Shown: piece by piece, positions 10,401-18,017 of the stretch | How the letters are laid out: every line of letters begins with the position of its first letter | Position numbering within the stretch: the stretch's first letter is position 1 | Assembly: GCF_003323745.1 (NCBI RefSeq) | Contig: NZ_QOIL01000021.1 | Coordinates: forward strand, 1 to 64,000 | DNA from: Sphaerisporangium album | Lineage (GTDB): Bacteria > Actinomycetota > Actinomycetes > Streptosporangiales > Streptosporangiaceae | Reading direction: 5' to 3' | Length of the DNA stretch: 64,000 bases | Notes under the pieces: generated by a model | What the model was told of the DNA's origin: nothing | The model's database searches: none | What the model saw: only the letters and a program-made list of their open reading frames with translations | Made by a program: the position numbers and the translations under genes

Positions 10401-13400
10401 GGGCGCCGACGCGGCCGATGTCACGGCGCCCGCGGTGACGGTCGATGCGGTGGCCGCGAACGGCTCGACCAGGTACGTGGTGTCGGCGTCCGACACGGGT
10501 AGCGGGGTGGCCGACATCGCGTGGTCCACCGACGGCAGCCTGTTCAACCGCTACGAGGCGCCGCTGTCGCTGGACCCCGCCGCGACGCCCACGCTGACCG
10601 TCTTTGCCCAGGACCGCGCGGGCAACCGTTCGGCGCCCGTCGAGGTGAAGCTCGCAGAGCTGAAGCCGAGCATGGTCACCACGGCCACGCTGGATCCGGC
10701 CCCGAGTGGTGCCGGGTGGAGCGCGGGTGACGTGAAGGTCACGCTGAAGGCCACGGCCTCCACGGGTGGCAGCCAGGTGGCGAAGGTGACCTACCAGGCG
10801 TCAGGGGCGCAGAGTGTGCCGGAGACGTCGGGGGACGGCGCGCAGGCGTCGCTGACCATCACGGCGCCCGGTTCGACGACGGTCACGTTCTGGGCCACCG
10901 CCGAGGACGGGACCACTGAGCGCAAGCGCACTGTGCAGGTCCGGGTCGACAAGGCCGACCCGACGGCGCAGGTGAAGGCTCCGGCCGACGCCTCCGTGGT
11001 GTCCAAGATCGAAAAGCTGGCCGGTACCGCGGCCGACGACGCCTCCGGAGTCGCCCGGGTGCGGGTCGAACTGCGCGACGGTAAGGGCCGCTACTGGGAC
11101 GGCAAGACCTGGACGACCGCCCAGACCTGGCTGCCGACGGCGGGATCGACGACCTGGGCCCGCACCACCGGCCTGCCGAGCGGCGATGAGCTGCCGCCGG
11201 GCGGGTACCGGGTGCGTACGTTGGTGAGCGACGAAGCCGGCCGCGAGGTGCCCGGTGGGACCAGCACCTTCACGGTGGCACCCGATGCCAAGCGAGTCGT
11301 CTTCGAGCTTGCCAGTGATACCGATCTGTCAAGGAACACCAACGCCGTCGCCCTGAACAACCGCGGCGTCATCGCGGGCGTGCGAGGGGGCGCAGGGGGT
11401 TCTCAACCGATTCGCTGGTCCGCGGGCAAGACCGCGAAACTCGACCTGCCCACAGGTACGACGAGTGCCGGTGTCGTCGCCGTGGACGACGACGGGTCGG
11501 TGTACGGGCAGGCGGACGATTCCCAGCGCACCCTCCCGGTGCGATGGGACCCATCCGGGACTCCCAGCGTGCTGCAGTCGTTGGCCTCCCACACTCAAGC
11601 CGGCGTCATGGGAGTCAGCCGTGACGGCAAGACGGCGGTTGGCAGGAGCGACAAGCAGCCGGTCCGCTGGTCGGGCACGGCCGTGGCGGCGCTGCCGCTG
11701 TTGAAGGAGGCCACCAGCGGCGTGGCGACCGGTGCGAACACGGCCGGGGTCATCGTCGGCACCCAGTACATCCGCGGGGACTGGTATCCCGACCGTGCGC
11801 GGGCGGTGATCTGGTCCGGCGGTCAGGTGCGCAACCTCGGCACATTGCCCGGTCACAGGGAGAGCACGGCGACCGCGGTCAACGACCTCGGTGTCGTGGT
11901 CGGCACCAGCGTCCTACCTGGAGCCGTGGGACAGGGCGACCGTACCTACGGCTTCGTCTATGCCGACGGGGCGATGAAGCCGCTGGAGACCTTCTACACC
12001 GGTGCGAGAACCACATTGCCGAAGGCCGTGAACGACCAGGGCGCGATCGTCGGCGAGTTCACCACCAACGGCGGGACGACTCATGCCTTCCTGGCCGAGC
12101 CGGGCGAGCTGGCCGTGGACCTGAACACGCTGCTGCCTTCGGGCAGCGGCTGGGAGCTGGTGAGGGCCAACGACATCAACGAGTTCGGGCAGATCACCGG
12201 GGTCGGTCGTCTTAAGGGTGAGCCGCGTGGTTTCCTGATGACCGTCAAGCACGCTCCGCTGGCCCAGGACGTGGCGGCGGCCACGACCAGAGGGCATGCG
12301 GTGGATGTGGCGCTGGACGCGTTCGACCCCGATGTCCTCGACACCCTCACTCTGCGGGTGCTCGACGGGGCGGGGCAGGGCCCGGCCCACGGCACGGTCT
12401 CGGCCGTGAAGGACGGGCACGTGACCTACACCCCGGCCGCCGGCTTCACCGGAACCGACGCCTTCGGTTACGTCGCCGACGACGGTGACCTGGTGTCCGC
12501 GCCGGCTGTCGTCACGGTGAAGATCGACCCCGGGACCGGCCAGGCGCCGACGGTGCACGACGTGGCGGCGACCACGCCGGAGTCCACCCCGGTCAAGGTG
12601 ACCCTCAAGGCCGAGGACGCCGACGGCGACGCGCTGAGCTACCGCGTCGTCCAAGCCCCCGCCCACGGCACCGTGTCGGGGACCGGCCCGGATCTGACCT
12701 ACACGCCCGAGAAGGGCTGGTCGGGAACGGACACGTTCACCTGGACCGCATCCGACGGCAAGGAGGAGGCCGCCCCGGCTACGGCCACCATCACCGTGAC
12801 TCCGGTGAACCGCCCGCCGACGGTGTCGATCACGGCACCGGAAAGCGCGGACGAGGGAGCGACGGTGGAGCTGAAGGCCCCGGCGACCGACCCGGACGGC
12901 GACAAGCTCACCTGGAACTGGAGCAGCGATGTCGGCACGCTGTCGGGAGACGGCGACACCGTGAAGCTCGTGGTCGGCGATGGCCCGGCCGATGCGCACA
13001 TCACCGTGGAGGTCGGCGATGGCCGGGAGAAGGCCACCGGCACCGCCACAGTGCACGTCAACAACCGCGCTCCCGTGGCAGGTGAGGTCTCGACACCGCT
13101 GGCCCCGCAGGCCGTCGGTACGGAGATCGAGCTGTCGGTCAGGTTCACCGATCCGGGCGCTGACACGCATACCTGCTCGGTCGACTGGAACGACGGCAGC
13201 ACCTCGCCCGGAACCGTGGCCGACGCCACGTGCAGGGCCAAGCACACCTACGCCAAGGCGGGCATCTACCACCCCACCGTCACCGTCACCGACGACGACG
13301 GCGCCTCGGGCACCGCGACCGCACAGGCCGTGGTGGTCTACGACCCGAGCGCCGGGTTCGTCACCGGCGGCGGCTGGATCAACTCGCCTGCCGGCGCCTA

Positions 13401-13764
13401 CAAGGCGGACCCCGCACTGACCGGGAAGGCGAACTTCGGGTTCGTCTCCAAGTACAAGGAGGGTGCCACCACGCCCACCGGCAACACCGAGTTCCAGTTC
13501 CACGCCGGGAAGGTGAACTTCAAGGCAACGGCCTACGAGTGGATGGTGGTGTCGGGAACGCGGGTCCAGTACAAGGGCTCGGGGACGATCAACGGCAGCG
13601 GTGAGTACACGTTCGAACTCACGGCGGTCGACGGCGGCAAGGACGACCGGTTCCTGATCAAGATCTGGGACAAGGCGAGCGGCAACGTCGCCTATGACAA
13701 CCAGATCGGAGAAGCAGGCGCCGCGCTTGGCGGCGGCAACATCGTCATCCACACCGGCCACTAG
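7429..13764 (+). CDS. Giant secreted lipase/acyltransferase-like protein with HAF, cadherin-like and PKD repeats
   Basis: A 2,111-residue exported protein; ATG 7429 follows a GAGGAGGGA site and a long signal peptide (arginines, then LLTLALTLGLCAPLTAVATP). Modules in order: four HAF-type repeats (ISDKGQVVG, INNAGDVL, LNDRGEAVG, INKNGVIVG) at about 60-390; an alpha/beta hydrolase with nucleophile motif HSMGG (Ser558) and surrounding LCAT/lipase-like sequence; Ig-like segments; a second HAF set (LNNRGVIAG, VNDLGVVVG, VNDQGAIVG, INEFGQITG); two cadherin-like repeats with HGTVS and YTP motifs; a PKD domain; and a terminal domain starting FVTGGGWI. The hydrolase probably acts on lipids or esters outside the cell. 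A strong terminator follows. Confidence 0.8.
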   Translation: MPLSRLPGLLARLRTRNTSEQTGPPPRRRRPVLLTLALTLGLCAPLTAVATPKPASAVEGEPKSAAVTDLTGGYGMTGYRLLNFFAGDGEVKTLEGISDKGQVVGTMLAPSSGPAPVPFAWAPGSSMELMPLNDPDLRHWPTGVAGNGTVYGRTGDGSDDRGYVYRARPGEGSAYSAPEVVATPSRPVIAANSRGQILVEDARGFGILTEDGSLNLFPREMWALDMNESGTAAGFFSKQRPDGTSESEPAIWQGGSVQRIGFPPGYPVAYATDINNAGDVLVRANDAAGKTDYFIRSKAGAWTKLDAPKGTPVGAQLAWYDLNDRGEAVGVIRADGVDSAVLWSNGRALALNSLLNPHKGLRLDAAELINKNGVIVGRGMNGVAPMIWAAIPVDPVVFVHGAAASRLSVYKNGEPTQELWLGCHLPPGDSVDRNLLSLYKEDIQNGDVPGDIRAVDALQHEHCDVANDTIAPNLNIYGDLLDRVRGSESYREYQVDGHTDRRTTAGCDMAQSDRMPNMFVYAYDWRQSNVDSARGLADYIGCVRKFWPTRKVDILTHSMGGIVARRYILDDPSASYIDRVVTIGAPWLGAPKLVNVLMTGDFIDSSIVNGPKDVIKRVAGSFPAAHQLMASRIYGDAASVPVVRENGWDLNGKNGDHETYDYDEVKALTNARFTGTHPGDTADEFQSRAGQVDWRGDTSGIKYTHVVGLQAGRNTIGTVVANREKVCEGTWPEHCKERKYISQDLVCGDGTVPLISAERAGRGVDYNAENAEVLLFRSKSTSKADNFKVEHTGMTGNKAVGDAVLARLFTLDPQGPADHSGLGRPGADMDSCITGGVSNLGPANAMAGGAGTATPAPGMGLRYVSVLGGTALTVIDGHGHTTDPEGGTAGYVDDVTLFASDQDDAGMATMPADTEESYRTRVTATGTPLRLTLLEGTQQHPTAATRWIDIPLDKGTVVELTTRPDGTDVLRADADGDGEPEKVIPPTVRLAGADAADVTAPAVTVDAVAANGSTRYVVSASDTGSGVADIAWSTDGSLFNRYEAPLSLDPAATPTLTVFAQDRAGNRSAPVEVKLAELKPSMVTTATLDPAPSGAGWSAGDVKVTLKATASTGGSQVAKVTYQASGAQSVPETSGDGAQASLTITAPGSTTVTFWATAEDGTTERKRTVQVRVDKADPTAQVKAPADASVVSKIEKLAGTAADDASGVARVRVELRDGKGRYWDGKTWTTAQTWLPTAGSTTWARTTGLPSGDELPPGGYRVRTLVSDEAGREVPGGTSTFTVAPDAKRVVFELASDTDLSRNTNAVALNNRGVIAGVRGGAGGSQPIRWSAGKTAKLDLPTGTTSAGVVAVDDDGSVYGQADDSQRTLPVRWDPSGTPSVLQSLASHTQAGVMGVSRDGKTAVGRSDKQPVRWSGTAVAALPLLKEATSGVATGANTAGVIVGTQYIRGDWYPDRARAVIWSGGQVRNLGTLPGHRESTATAVNDLGVVVGTSVLPGAVGQGDRTYGFVYADGAMKPLETFYTGARTTLPKAVNDQGAIVGEFTTNGGTTHAFLAEPGELAVDLNTLLPSGSGWELVRANDINEFGQITGVGRLKGEPRGFLMTVKHAPLAQDVAAATTRGHAVDVALDAFDPDVLDTLTLRVLDGAGQGPAHGTVSAVKDGHVTYTPAAGFTGTDAFGYVADDGDLVSAPAVVTVKIDPGTGQAPTVHDVAATTPESTPVKVTLKAEDADGDALSYRVVQAPAHGTVSGTGPDLTYTPEKGWSGTDTFTWTASDGKEEAAPATATITVTPVNRPPTVSITAPESADEGATVELKAPATDPDGDKLTWNWSSDVGTLSGDGDTVKLVVGDGPADAHITVEVGDGREKATGTATVHVNNRAPVAGEVSTPLAPQAVGTEIELSVRFTDPGADTHTCSVDWNDGSTSPGTVADATCRAKHTYAKAGIYHPTVTVTDDDGASGTATAQAVVVYDPSAGFVTGGGWINSPAGAYKADPALTGKANFGFVSKYKEGATTPTGNTEFQFHAGKVNFKATAYEWMVVSGTRVQYKGSGTINGSGEYTFELTAVDGGKDDRFLIKIWDKASGNVAYDNQIGEAGAALGGGNIVIHTGH

Positions 13765-13806
13765 CAGAGGCCCATTCCCCAGCATGCTTGCAGCCGGGCC
13801 GAAAAG

Positions 13807-13838
13807 ACTTGGGCCCACCCTGATGGGTGGGCCCAAGT
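13807..13838 (+). terminator. Strong hairpin terminator
   Basis: Perfect 14-bp stem (13807-13820 with 13825-13838) and a TGAT tetraloop, 43 bases past the stop of the giant secreted protein. The stretch 13839-14321 after it shows no convincing gene, only a short tandem repeat. Confidence 0.85.
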
Positions 13839-14170
13839 GTGGCATCGATCGGCTACTTCGGCGTCGTACGTCAGCGGAGCGGGCGTACGACGACGGTGAG
13901 GGGGTGCGGGGAGCCGGCCGGACGCGGGCGTCCACGGCGATGGCGCCGTAGTTCGGTGGGGACGACGAGGCAGAACCTGCGGGCCGTGCCCGAGCCCGAC
14001 GCCGGTCATCGCGTCCTCCGTGGGAGATCCATGGCCACGGTCTCGCCCGCCGGGGTGTCCGCGGCAGTGCCGGACGGCCCATGCGCGGGGGACTTTGGCC
14101 TTCCGGCCGCTCCCGCCAGGTCGCGCGTCCCTGCGCGGCGCCGGTCACGCGGGGACGAAGCGGCGTCGAG

Positions 14171-14210
14171 GGTCCGAAGGTCCCGGCGGCGGTCCGAAGG
14201 TCCCGGCGGC
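14171..14210. repeat. Two tandem copies of a 20-bp repeat
   Basis: GGTCCGAAGGTCCCGGCGGC occurs twice back to back (14171-14190 and 14191-14210), about 110 bp before the DoxX gene. Each unit contains a GGTCC...GGTCCC pattern loosely like the nearby DevR box, but with wrong spacing. Confidence 0.7.
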
Positions 14211-14321
14211 GAGGGGACCTCCGGACCGGCGGTACGAGCCGTACAGCACTCGGATCCGCTCCCCGGAAACGGTGTTCTTGAGGCGTAACAAGAAGTCGCC
14301 AAGACAGCCTGAAAGGGGCCC

Positions 14322-14879
14322 ATGATGGCCACCACCGAAGGACGGCGTTTCGTCTCCCCCTCCCCCGCCGCGGATGCCCGTCCCCGGGCCGCCACCGGTC
14401 CCGTCGATCACGTCTGGGCCGTGGCGCGGATCGCCCTGGGCTGGATCTTCCTGTGGGCCGGCCTCGACAAGCTCTTCGGCTGGGGCTTCGCCACCCCCGC
14501 CGACCGTGCCTGGATCCACGGCGGCAGCCCGACGACCGGCTTCCTCACGGGCACCGGCGACCACGCCCTCGGCGGGTTCTTCTCGGGCCTGGCCGGGCAG
14601 CCGTGGGTCGACTGGCTGTTCATGATCGGACTGTTCGGCATCGGCCTCGCGCTGGTCGCGGGCGCCGGGCTGCGGATCGCCGCGGCGACCGGCGGACTGC
14701 TGCTGGTCCTCATGTGGGCCGCCGAACTGCCGCTGACCACCAACCCCTTCCTCGACGAGCACCTCGTCTACGCCGTCGTGCTGGCCGGCCTGGCCCTGGT
14801 CTCGGCCGGCGACACCTGGGGCATCGGCAGGTGGTGGGGCGACACCGCCATCGTGCGGAGATATCCCATCCTCAAGTGA
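14322..14879 (+). CDS. DoxX-family integral membrane protein
   Basis: A 185-residue membrane protein with four hydrophobic segments (VARIALGWIFLWAGLDKLF, WLFMIGLFGIGLALVAGAGL, AATGGLLLVLMWAAEL, and AVVLAGLALVSAG). The first ends in the DKL motif typical of DoxX/TQO small-subunit-like proteins. Members are linked to redox homeostasis and thiol or quinone oxidation; the exact role is unknown. The start is ATG 14322 or the adjacent ATG 14325 behind GAAAGGGG. It sits just upstream of the DevS-like kinase in the same direction, but a terminator separates them. DevR-family regulons often include such redox proteins, so co-regulation is plausible but unproven. Confidence 0.8.
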   Translation: MMATTEGRRFVSPSPAADARPRAATGPVDHVWAVARIALGWIFLWAGLDKLFGWGFATPADRAWIHGGSPTTGFLTGTGDHALGGFFSGLAGQPWVDWLFMIGLFGIGLALVAGAGLRIAAATGGLLLVLMWAAELPLTTNPFLDEHLVYAVVLAGLALVSAGDTWGIGRWWGDTAIVRRYPILK

Positions 14880-14901
14880 CCGGTCCCTGGCAGTCTCCCG
14901 C

Positions 14902-14932
14902 GCAGCGCCCATCGCTCTCAGATGGGCGCTGC
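14902..14932 (+). terminator. Terminator between DoxX and sensor kinase
   Basis: Perfect 12-bp stem (14902-14913 with 14921-14932) and a 7-nt loop, starting 22 bases after the DoxX stop and ending 24 bases before the kinase start. The kinase therefore probably has little or no leader of its own, or is read by passage through this hairpin. Confidence 0.75.
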
Positions 14933-14956
14933 AATGAGTTATGCGAATATCGCTGC

Positions 14957-16663
14957 ATGACCGCTGATTCTTCGCGTTCGCTCGTCCCGCACATGCGGCT
15001 GGACGAGCTGTTGTCGGAGCTCCAGGTCAGGCTGGAGGCGGTCCTGGCGACCCGCGACCGGGTCCACGCGCTGTTGGAGGCGGTGGTCTCGGTCGGCAGC
15101 GACCTGCAACTGGAGACGGTGCTGCGCCGGATCGTGGAGACCGCGACACGGCTGGTGGACGCCAGTTACGGCGCGCTCGGGGTGGTCGGCGAGCAGAGCA
15201 CGTTGCTGGAGTTCATCCCGGTGGGGCTGAGCGAGGAGGAGATCGCCCGGATCGAGCACTGGCCGCATGGTCTCGGCCTGCTCGGGCTGCTGATCAAGGA
15301 ACCGGTCCCGCTACGGCTGGCGTCGATCTCCGATCATCCCGAGTCCTACGGGTTCCCGCCGGGCCATCCGCCGATGGGCTCGTTCCTCGGGGTGCCGCTG
15401 CGGGTGCGTGACGAGGTCTTCGGCAACCTCTACCTGACAGAGAAGCGCGGAGGGGCGGAGTTCGACGAGGAGGACGAGGCGGTCGTCACCGCGCTGGCCA
15501 CCGCCGCGGGCGTCGCGATCGAGAACGCCCGGTTGTACGAGGAGACGCGGCTGAGGGAGATCTGGCTCCAGGCCTCCTCGGAGGTGACGACGGCCCTGTT
15601 GTCGGGCGCGGGGGTCGGGGAGGTGATGAGCCAGGTGGCCCGCCGGGTCCGGGAGATGGCCGACGCCGACCTCGTCACGATCCTGTTCCCCTCCGAAGAC
15701 GCCGAGACGTTGCGCGTGAGGATCGCCGAGGGCGCCGATGATCTGGGGGGCGCCGAGGTGAGCGTCGCCGAATCGCTCTCCGGCGCCGCGTACACCACCG
15801 GAGAACCTCAGATGGCGAACGAGCTGGGCGATCCGGGCATCGGTGGCGCCGCCGACGGTGCGGCGCAGGGCGCGATGTCGTGGGGTCCGGCGGCGGCGGT
15901 GCCGCTGGGCGCGGCCGGTTCGGTGCGCGGGGTGCTGGCGCTGGGCAAGCGTCCGGGCCGGTTGCCGTTCACGCCGTCCATGCTGCGGATGCTGCACGCC
16001 TTCGCGGGGCAGGCGGCGCTGGCGCTGGAGCTGGCCGAGGCCCGGCAGGACGCCGAGCGGCTGGGCCTGCTGGAAGACCGCGACCGGATCGCCAAGGACC
16101 TGCACGACGTGGTCATCCAGCGCCTGTTCGCGGTCGCGATGACGCTGATGAGCACCGTGCGGCTGGTCGAGCGCCCCGAGGCCTCGACCCGGGTGCAACA
16201 TGCGATCGACGAGCTGGACGAGACCATCCGCCAGATCCGGTCGACCATCTTCGCCCTCCAGACGCCCCGGGACGACGCGGATCCCGGCCTGCGGGCGCGC
16301 ATCGTCGACCTGGTGGAGGGCGCGCGGGGTCATCTGGGTTTCATGCCCGGGCTGCGGATGGAGGGACGGCTCGACAACGAAGTGCCGCCCCCGGTGGCGG
16401 ACCATCTGCTGGCCGTACTGCAGGAGGCGCTGTCCAACCTGGTGCGGCACGCCAAGGCGTCCAAGGCCGAGGTGTCGGCCATGGTCGCCGACGGGCGGGT
16501 CGCACTCGTGGTTCAGGACAACGGGATCGGCCTCCCCTCCGACGGACGCCGCAGCGGACTGCGCAATCTCCATGAACGGGCGGCCCAGCTCGGGGGAGAG
16601 TTCACCGCCGAACCGGGGACCGAGGGGGGGACACGGCTCACCTGGAGCGTCCCGCTCAGATGA
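14957..16663 (+). CDS. devS: DevS/DosT-type GAF sensor histidine kinase
   Basis: A 568-residue soluble kinase. Two GAF domains (about residues 50-200 and 215-365) precede a HisKA_3 dimerisation helix with LLEDRDRIAKDLHDVVIQRL (phospho-acceptor His383). A HATPase domain follows, with N box QEALSNLVRHA and G box DNGIGLP. The order GAF-GAF-HisKA_3-HATPase is that of mycobacterial DevS/DosT, which sense O2, NO or redox state through haem in GAF-A. ATG 14957 is the natural start (MTADSSRSLVPHMRLDELL). The last 8 bases overlap the convergent PPOX gene. The partner is the NarL-type regulator at 17113-17754. Haem binding here is inferred from the family. Confidence 0.88.
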   Translation: MTADSSRSLVPHMRLDELLSELQVRLEAVLATRDRVHALLEAVVSVGSDLQLETVLRRIVETATRLVDASYGALGVVGEQSTLLEFIPVGLSEEEIARIEHWPHGLGLLGLLIKEPVPLRLASISDHPESYGFPPGHPPMGSFLGVPLRVRDEVFGNLYLTEKRGGAEFDEEDEAVVTALATAAGVAIENARLYEETRLREIWLQASSEVTTALLSGAGVGEVMSQVARRVREMADADLVTILFPSEDAETLRVRIAEGADDLGGAEVSVAESLSGAAYTTGEPQMANELGDPGIGGAADGAAQGAMSWGPAAAVPLGAAGSVRGVLALGKRPGRLPFTPSMLRMLHAFAGQAALALELAEARQDAERLGLLEDRDRIAKDLHDVVIQRLFAVAMTLMSTVRLVERPEASTRVQHAIDELDETIRQIRSTIFALQTPRDDADPGLRARIVDLVEGARGHLGFMPGLRMEGRLDNEVPPPVADHLLAVLQEALSNLVRHAKASKAEVSAMVADGRVALVVQDNGIGLPSDGRRSGLRNLHERAAQLGGEFTAEPGTEGGTRLTWSVPLR

Positions 16664-17060
16664 GCCGGCGCCCGGAGACCTGCTCGGCCCGGACCACGAT
16701 GAAATGGTCCTGACCGCCCGGAGCCCAGCGCACCAGCGGCAGCGCCTCCAGACGTTGCCTTTCCCAGGTGCCGGTCACGGCCCGGGCGTGCCCGATGGCG
16801 GTGACCGACCAGCCGGTCCGGGTGTCCACGTCGATCTGGTCGGCCTCGAAGGCCACCACGGCGCTGCGGGTCGCGGCGGCGAGCTTGGATGTGGAGGCGG
16901 TGCGGATGACGATGTCCTCCCCGTCGAGGTAGTAGTTCACCGGCTGCACGGTGGGCAGGGCGCGGTCGGTGAAGACGATCCGCCCGACCGGCGTCAGCGA
17001 GAACAGGTGCAGGCACTCCTCACGGGTCAGCACCCGTAGCCCGGCCGAATCGAGTTTCAT
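16656..17060 (-). CDS. Pyridoxamine 5'-phosphate oxidase-fold flavin/F420-binding protein
   Basis: A 134-residue split-barrel protein (VGRIVFTDRALPTVQPVNYY, then TGWSVTAIGHARAV) typical of small actinobacterial PPOX-fold proteins that bind FMN or F420. ATG 17060 (MKLDSAGLRVLTREECL) is preferred because relatives start there. An in-frame GTG at 17111, two bases past the regulator stop, would add 17 residues and give translational coupling. It lies directly downstream of devR on the same strand, so it is probably co-transcribed with it and controlled by the DevR box. A role in redox stress or dormancy is inferred from the neighbours. Confidence 0.82.
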   Translation of the reverse strand: MKLDSAGLRVLTREECLHLFSLTPVGRIVFTDRALPTVQPVNYYLDGEDIVIRTASTSKLAAATRSAVVAFEADQIDVDTRTGWSVTAIGHARAVTGTWERQRLEALPLVRWAPGGQDHFIVVRAEQVSGRRLI

Positions 17061-17112
17061 GTCACTCAGACTGTGCCGCTGGGGGACATCGGGGTGAGGG
17101 GCGAAAGTCACC

Positions 17113-17754
17113 TCAATCGTGCCGTTCCGCCTTCATCCGCGCCGCCAGCGCGGCGGCCTGCGTACGACGCTGCATGCTCAGCTTGCTCAGCAGGTTGGAC
17201 ACGTAGTTCTTCACGGTCTTCTCCGCCAGGAACAGCCGCTCGCCGATCTGGCGATTGGTCAGGCCTTCGCCGATCAGCTCCAGGATGTGCCGCTCCTGGT
17301 CCGACAACGCGCCCAGCGGATCCTTGCGCGTGGCCTGGTCGCGCAGCCGCCGCAACATCGTCGCGGTGGTCTGCGGATCCAGCAGCGACTGGCCGGCGGC
17401 GACCGTGCGCACCGCGCCGACCAGGTCGGAGCCGTGGATCTGCTTCAGCACGTACCCCGAGGCGCCCGCCATGACCGCGTCGAACAGCGCGTCGTCGTCG
17501 GCGAAGGAGGTCAGCATCAGGCACGCCAGCTCCGGCACCCGCGAACGCACCTCGCGGCACACATCGACCCCGCTGCCGTCGGGCAGGCGCACGTCCAGCA
17601 CCGCCACGTCCGGCCGTAGCGCCGGGATGCGCGCGACCGCCGACTCCGCCGTGCTCGCCTCACCGATCACCTCGATGTCGTCCTCGGAGGTCAGCAGCGC
17701 CGCGACGCCACGCCGGACGACCTCGTGATCGTCGAGAAGAAAAACGCTAATCAT
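17113..17754 (-). CDS. devR: NarL/FixJ-family response regulator, DevR/DosR-like
   Basis: A 213-residue two-domain regulator. The receiver has acidic residues DD at 8-9, phospho-acceptor Asp54 (AVLDVRL), Thr/Ser and Lys switch residues (LTS, GYVLK). The LuxR-type helix-turn-helix reads LSDQERHILELIGEGLTNRQ, then LAEKTVKNYVSNLLSKL, very close to mycobacterial DevR. The ATG at 17754 has almost no leader: an AT-rich -10-like sequence lies only about ten bases upstream, so the mRNA may be leaderless. A near-perfect DevR box lies 35-52 bases upstream, pointing to autoregulation. It should be phosphorylated by the kinase at 14957-16663. Confidence 0.9.
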   Translation of the reverse strand: MISVFLLDDHEVVRRGVAALLTSEDDIEVIGEASTAESAVARIPALRPDVAVLDVRLPDGSGVDVCREVRSRVPELACLMLTSFADDDALFDAVMAGASGYVLKQIHGSDLVGAVRTVAAGQSLLDPQTTATMLRRLRDQATRKDPLGALSDQERHILELIGEGLTNRQIGERLFLAEKTVKNYVSNLLSKLSMQRRTQAAALAARMKAERHD

Positions 17755-17788
17755 GTCCGGGAATTTATGCTTCCTTGGCCCTCCCCGG

Positions 17789-17847
17789 TAGGGACCAAGG
17801 TCCCTACCTGACCGCCCGCCCCGAAGACCCAGGGGCCAAGTTCCTGG
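17789..17847 (-). promoter_or_regulatory. Two DevR/DosR boxes upstream of devR
   Basis: TAGGGACCAAGGTCCCTA (17789-17806) is palindromic apart from the central AA and matches the known DosR core GGGAC-4-GTCCC. A weaker copy, GGGGCCAAGTTCC (about 17832-17844, inside a CCAGG...CCTGG arch), starts 41 bp away. Paired primary and secondary boxes in front of devR are typical of mycobacterial autoregulated promoters. The rest of 17755-18017 shows no gene. Confidence 0.75.
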
Positions 17848-18017
17848 TGATCAGGGCCGCTTGTCACCAACCGGCCCGCCCGTCCGCCGCAGGTGAGGCC
17901 AAGGCGGCGAGATAGGAGCTGTCCACAGCCCTGTGCATGGGGAACGCGCCAGATCGCCGGCCGGGCTCCGCAGATCTTCAGGACGATCCCGGCCCCGGTG
18001 GCTCAGGTCCCGGCCGG

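Noticed and set aside
11914-14148. 744-codon minus-strand frame at the end of the giant secreted protein
   Set aside because: Composition is antisense-like and it runs through a perfect terminator hairpin; the plus-strand frame is clearly coding.
14171-14230. GGTCC...GGTCCC tandem repeats as possible DevR boxes for DoxX
   Set aside because: Spacing is 5 rather than 4 and the first half reads GGGTC, not GGGAC; kept only as a repeat.
13839-14321. Short ORFs on both strands between the giant protein and DoxX
   Set aside because: No ribosome sites, Arg/Pro-rich shadow composition and no recognisable motif.
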